Under the pieces are notes generated by a model. It was not told the DNA's origin. It saw nothing but the letters and a program-made list of their open reading frames with translations, and ran no database searches. This document shows, one piece after another, positions 5,188 through 5,517 of a stretch of DNA of 5,517 nucleotides. Made by a program: the position numbers and the translations under genes. This stretch comes from Acidobacteriota bacterium (GTDB taxonomy: Bacteria > Actinomycetota > Acidimicrobiia > Acidimicrobiales > UBA8190), in NCBI GenBank assembly GCA_028872975.1, contig JAGWNV010000187.1:1-5517 (forward strand), written 5' to 3'. Within the stretch, counting starts at the first letter, position 1. The number at the start of each line of letters is the position of its first letter.

Positions 5188-5517
5188 TCACCCTCCTCGT
5201 TCGCTGGGCCAGTCCGGCGGGAGGCCGGCGGCCAGCCATGCCGCCGCCGCCGTGGCGGCGAAGACGGCGTCGCCACCCCGCCGGGGCGGACCCTCAGCAT
5301 CCACCACCTCGACCTCGACGCGCGGCATGTCCCGGGCGGGGAGGATCCCGAAGGACCGGATGGTGAGATCCAGCACGGTCCCGTCCTCGGCCACGGCGAT
5401 GCCCTCCCGCCATACCCAGCCGAGCCCCTGGTGGACCGCCCCCACGGCGTAGCTCCGCAGCACCACCTCGTCGAGGACCGCCCCGGCCGAGACCGTCACC
5501 GAGACCGGCCCGTCGGC
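5188..5517 (-). CDS. Xanthine dehydrogenase-like molybdopterin-binding subunit, C-terminal end; 5' part outside window
   Basis: The frame is open from the right edge to the TGA at 5188-5190, leaving the last 109 residues. Seen: AVGAVHQGLGWVWREGIAVAEDGTVLDLTIRSFGILPARDMPRVEVEVV, which fits the C-terminal MoCoBD domain of the xanthine dehydrogenase/aldehyde oxidase family (pattern: small-residue helix ending in a GWxxxE stretch, a D/E-DG-hairpin, then IPTxxDxP-like text, here GILPARDMP). The family's usual G-x-G-E segment with the catalytic glutamate is not seen; the nearest text is RGGD before AVFAATAAAAW. Such enzymes hydroxylate purines, aldehydes or N-heterocycles with a molybdenum cofactor. 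The GTG at 5499 is internal, not a start, because the frame continues to the edge. The gene lies 4 bp upstream of the RidA gene. The family call rests on a short piece. Confidence 0.68.
   Translation of the reverse strand, partial: ADGPVSVTVSAGAVLDEVVLRSYAVGAVHQGLGWVWREGIAVAEDGTVLDLTIRSFGILPARDMPRVEVEVVDAEGPPRRGGDAVFAATAAAAWLAAGLPPDWPSERGG
5192..5196 (-). promoter_or_regulatory. Ribosome binding site of RidA gene, inside upstream gene
   Basis: GGAGG on the minus strand, in GAGGAGGG, lies 8 nt before the ATG at 5183 and within the final codons of the molybdenum-enzyme gene, which favours coupled translation. Confidence 0.75.

Overview
The window comes from a very GC-rich genome. Third codon positions are almost all G or C, GTG starts are used, and strong GGAGG ribosome binding sites are present. 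Two features point to a high-GC actinobacterium (Actinomycetota): a GlnA1-like glutamine synthetase whose motifs closely match those of mycobacteria and relatives, and a GlnR-like atypical OmpR-family regulator. The exact lineage cannot be set from sequence alone.

Layout from left to right. (1) Bases 1-777, plus strand: the 3' part of a DDE transposase of an IS1182/IS4-like type, with less biased codon use than its neighbours. (2) Bases 778-955: a non-coding strip with a hairpin and a pair of related repeats, the second of which overlaps the end of glnA. (3) Bases 956-2377, minus strand: a full-length GSI-beta glutamine synthetase (glnA, 473 aa) that keeps the adenylylation tyrosine. (4) Bases 2378-2698: a divergent control region with an 11-bp-period tandem repeat (CGTGTGAAC twice). 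(5) Bases 2699-4033, plus strand: a second glutamine synthetase, of the short GSI-alpha (Bacillus-like) type, 444 aa. (6) Bases 4083-4763, plus strand: a winged-helix regulator with a degenerate receiver domain, resembling GlnR, probably in one transcript with the second synthetase. (7) Bases 4764-4823: a convergent gap with a strong hairpin. (8) Minus strand from the right edge: the C-terminal end of a xanthine-dehydrogenase-like molybdenum hydroxylase subunit, then, 4 bp further on, a RidA-family protein.

The core is a compact ammonium-assimilation island: two glutamine synthetases of different regulatory classes, transcribed away from each other, with a probable nitrogen regulator directly behind one of them. 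The inferred model is that the regulator binds the shared intergenic region and sets expression of both enzymes, while the beta enzyme may also be controlled by adenylylation. The RidA and molybdenum-hydroxylase pair is a separate unit, perhaps in purine or other nitrogen-compound catabolism. Nothing here is clearly a new type of system. The most notable points are the divergent alpha/beta arrangement with its GlnR-like regulator, the candidate operator, and the altered active-site residues in the alpha enzyme.
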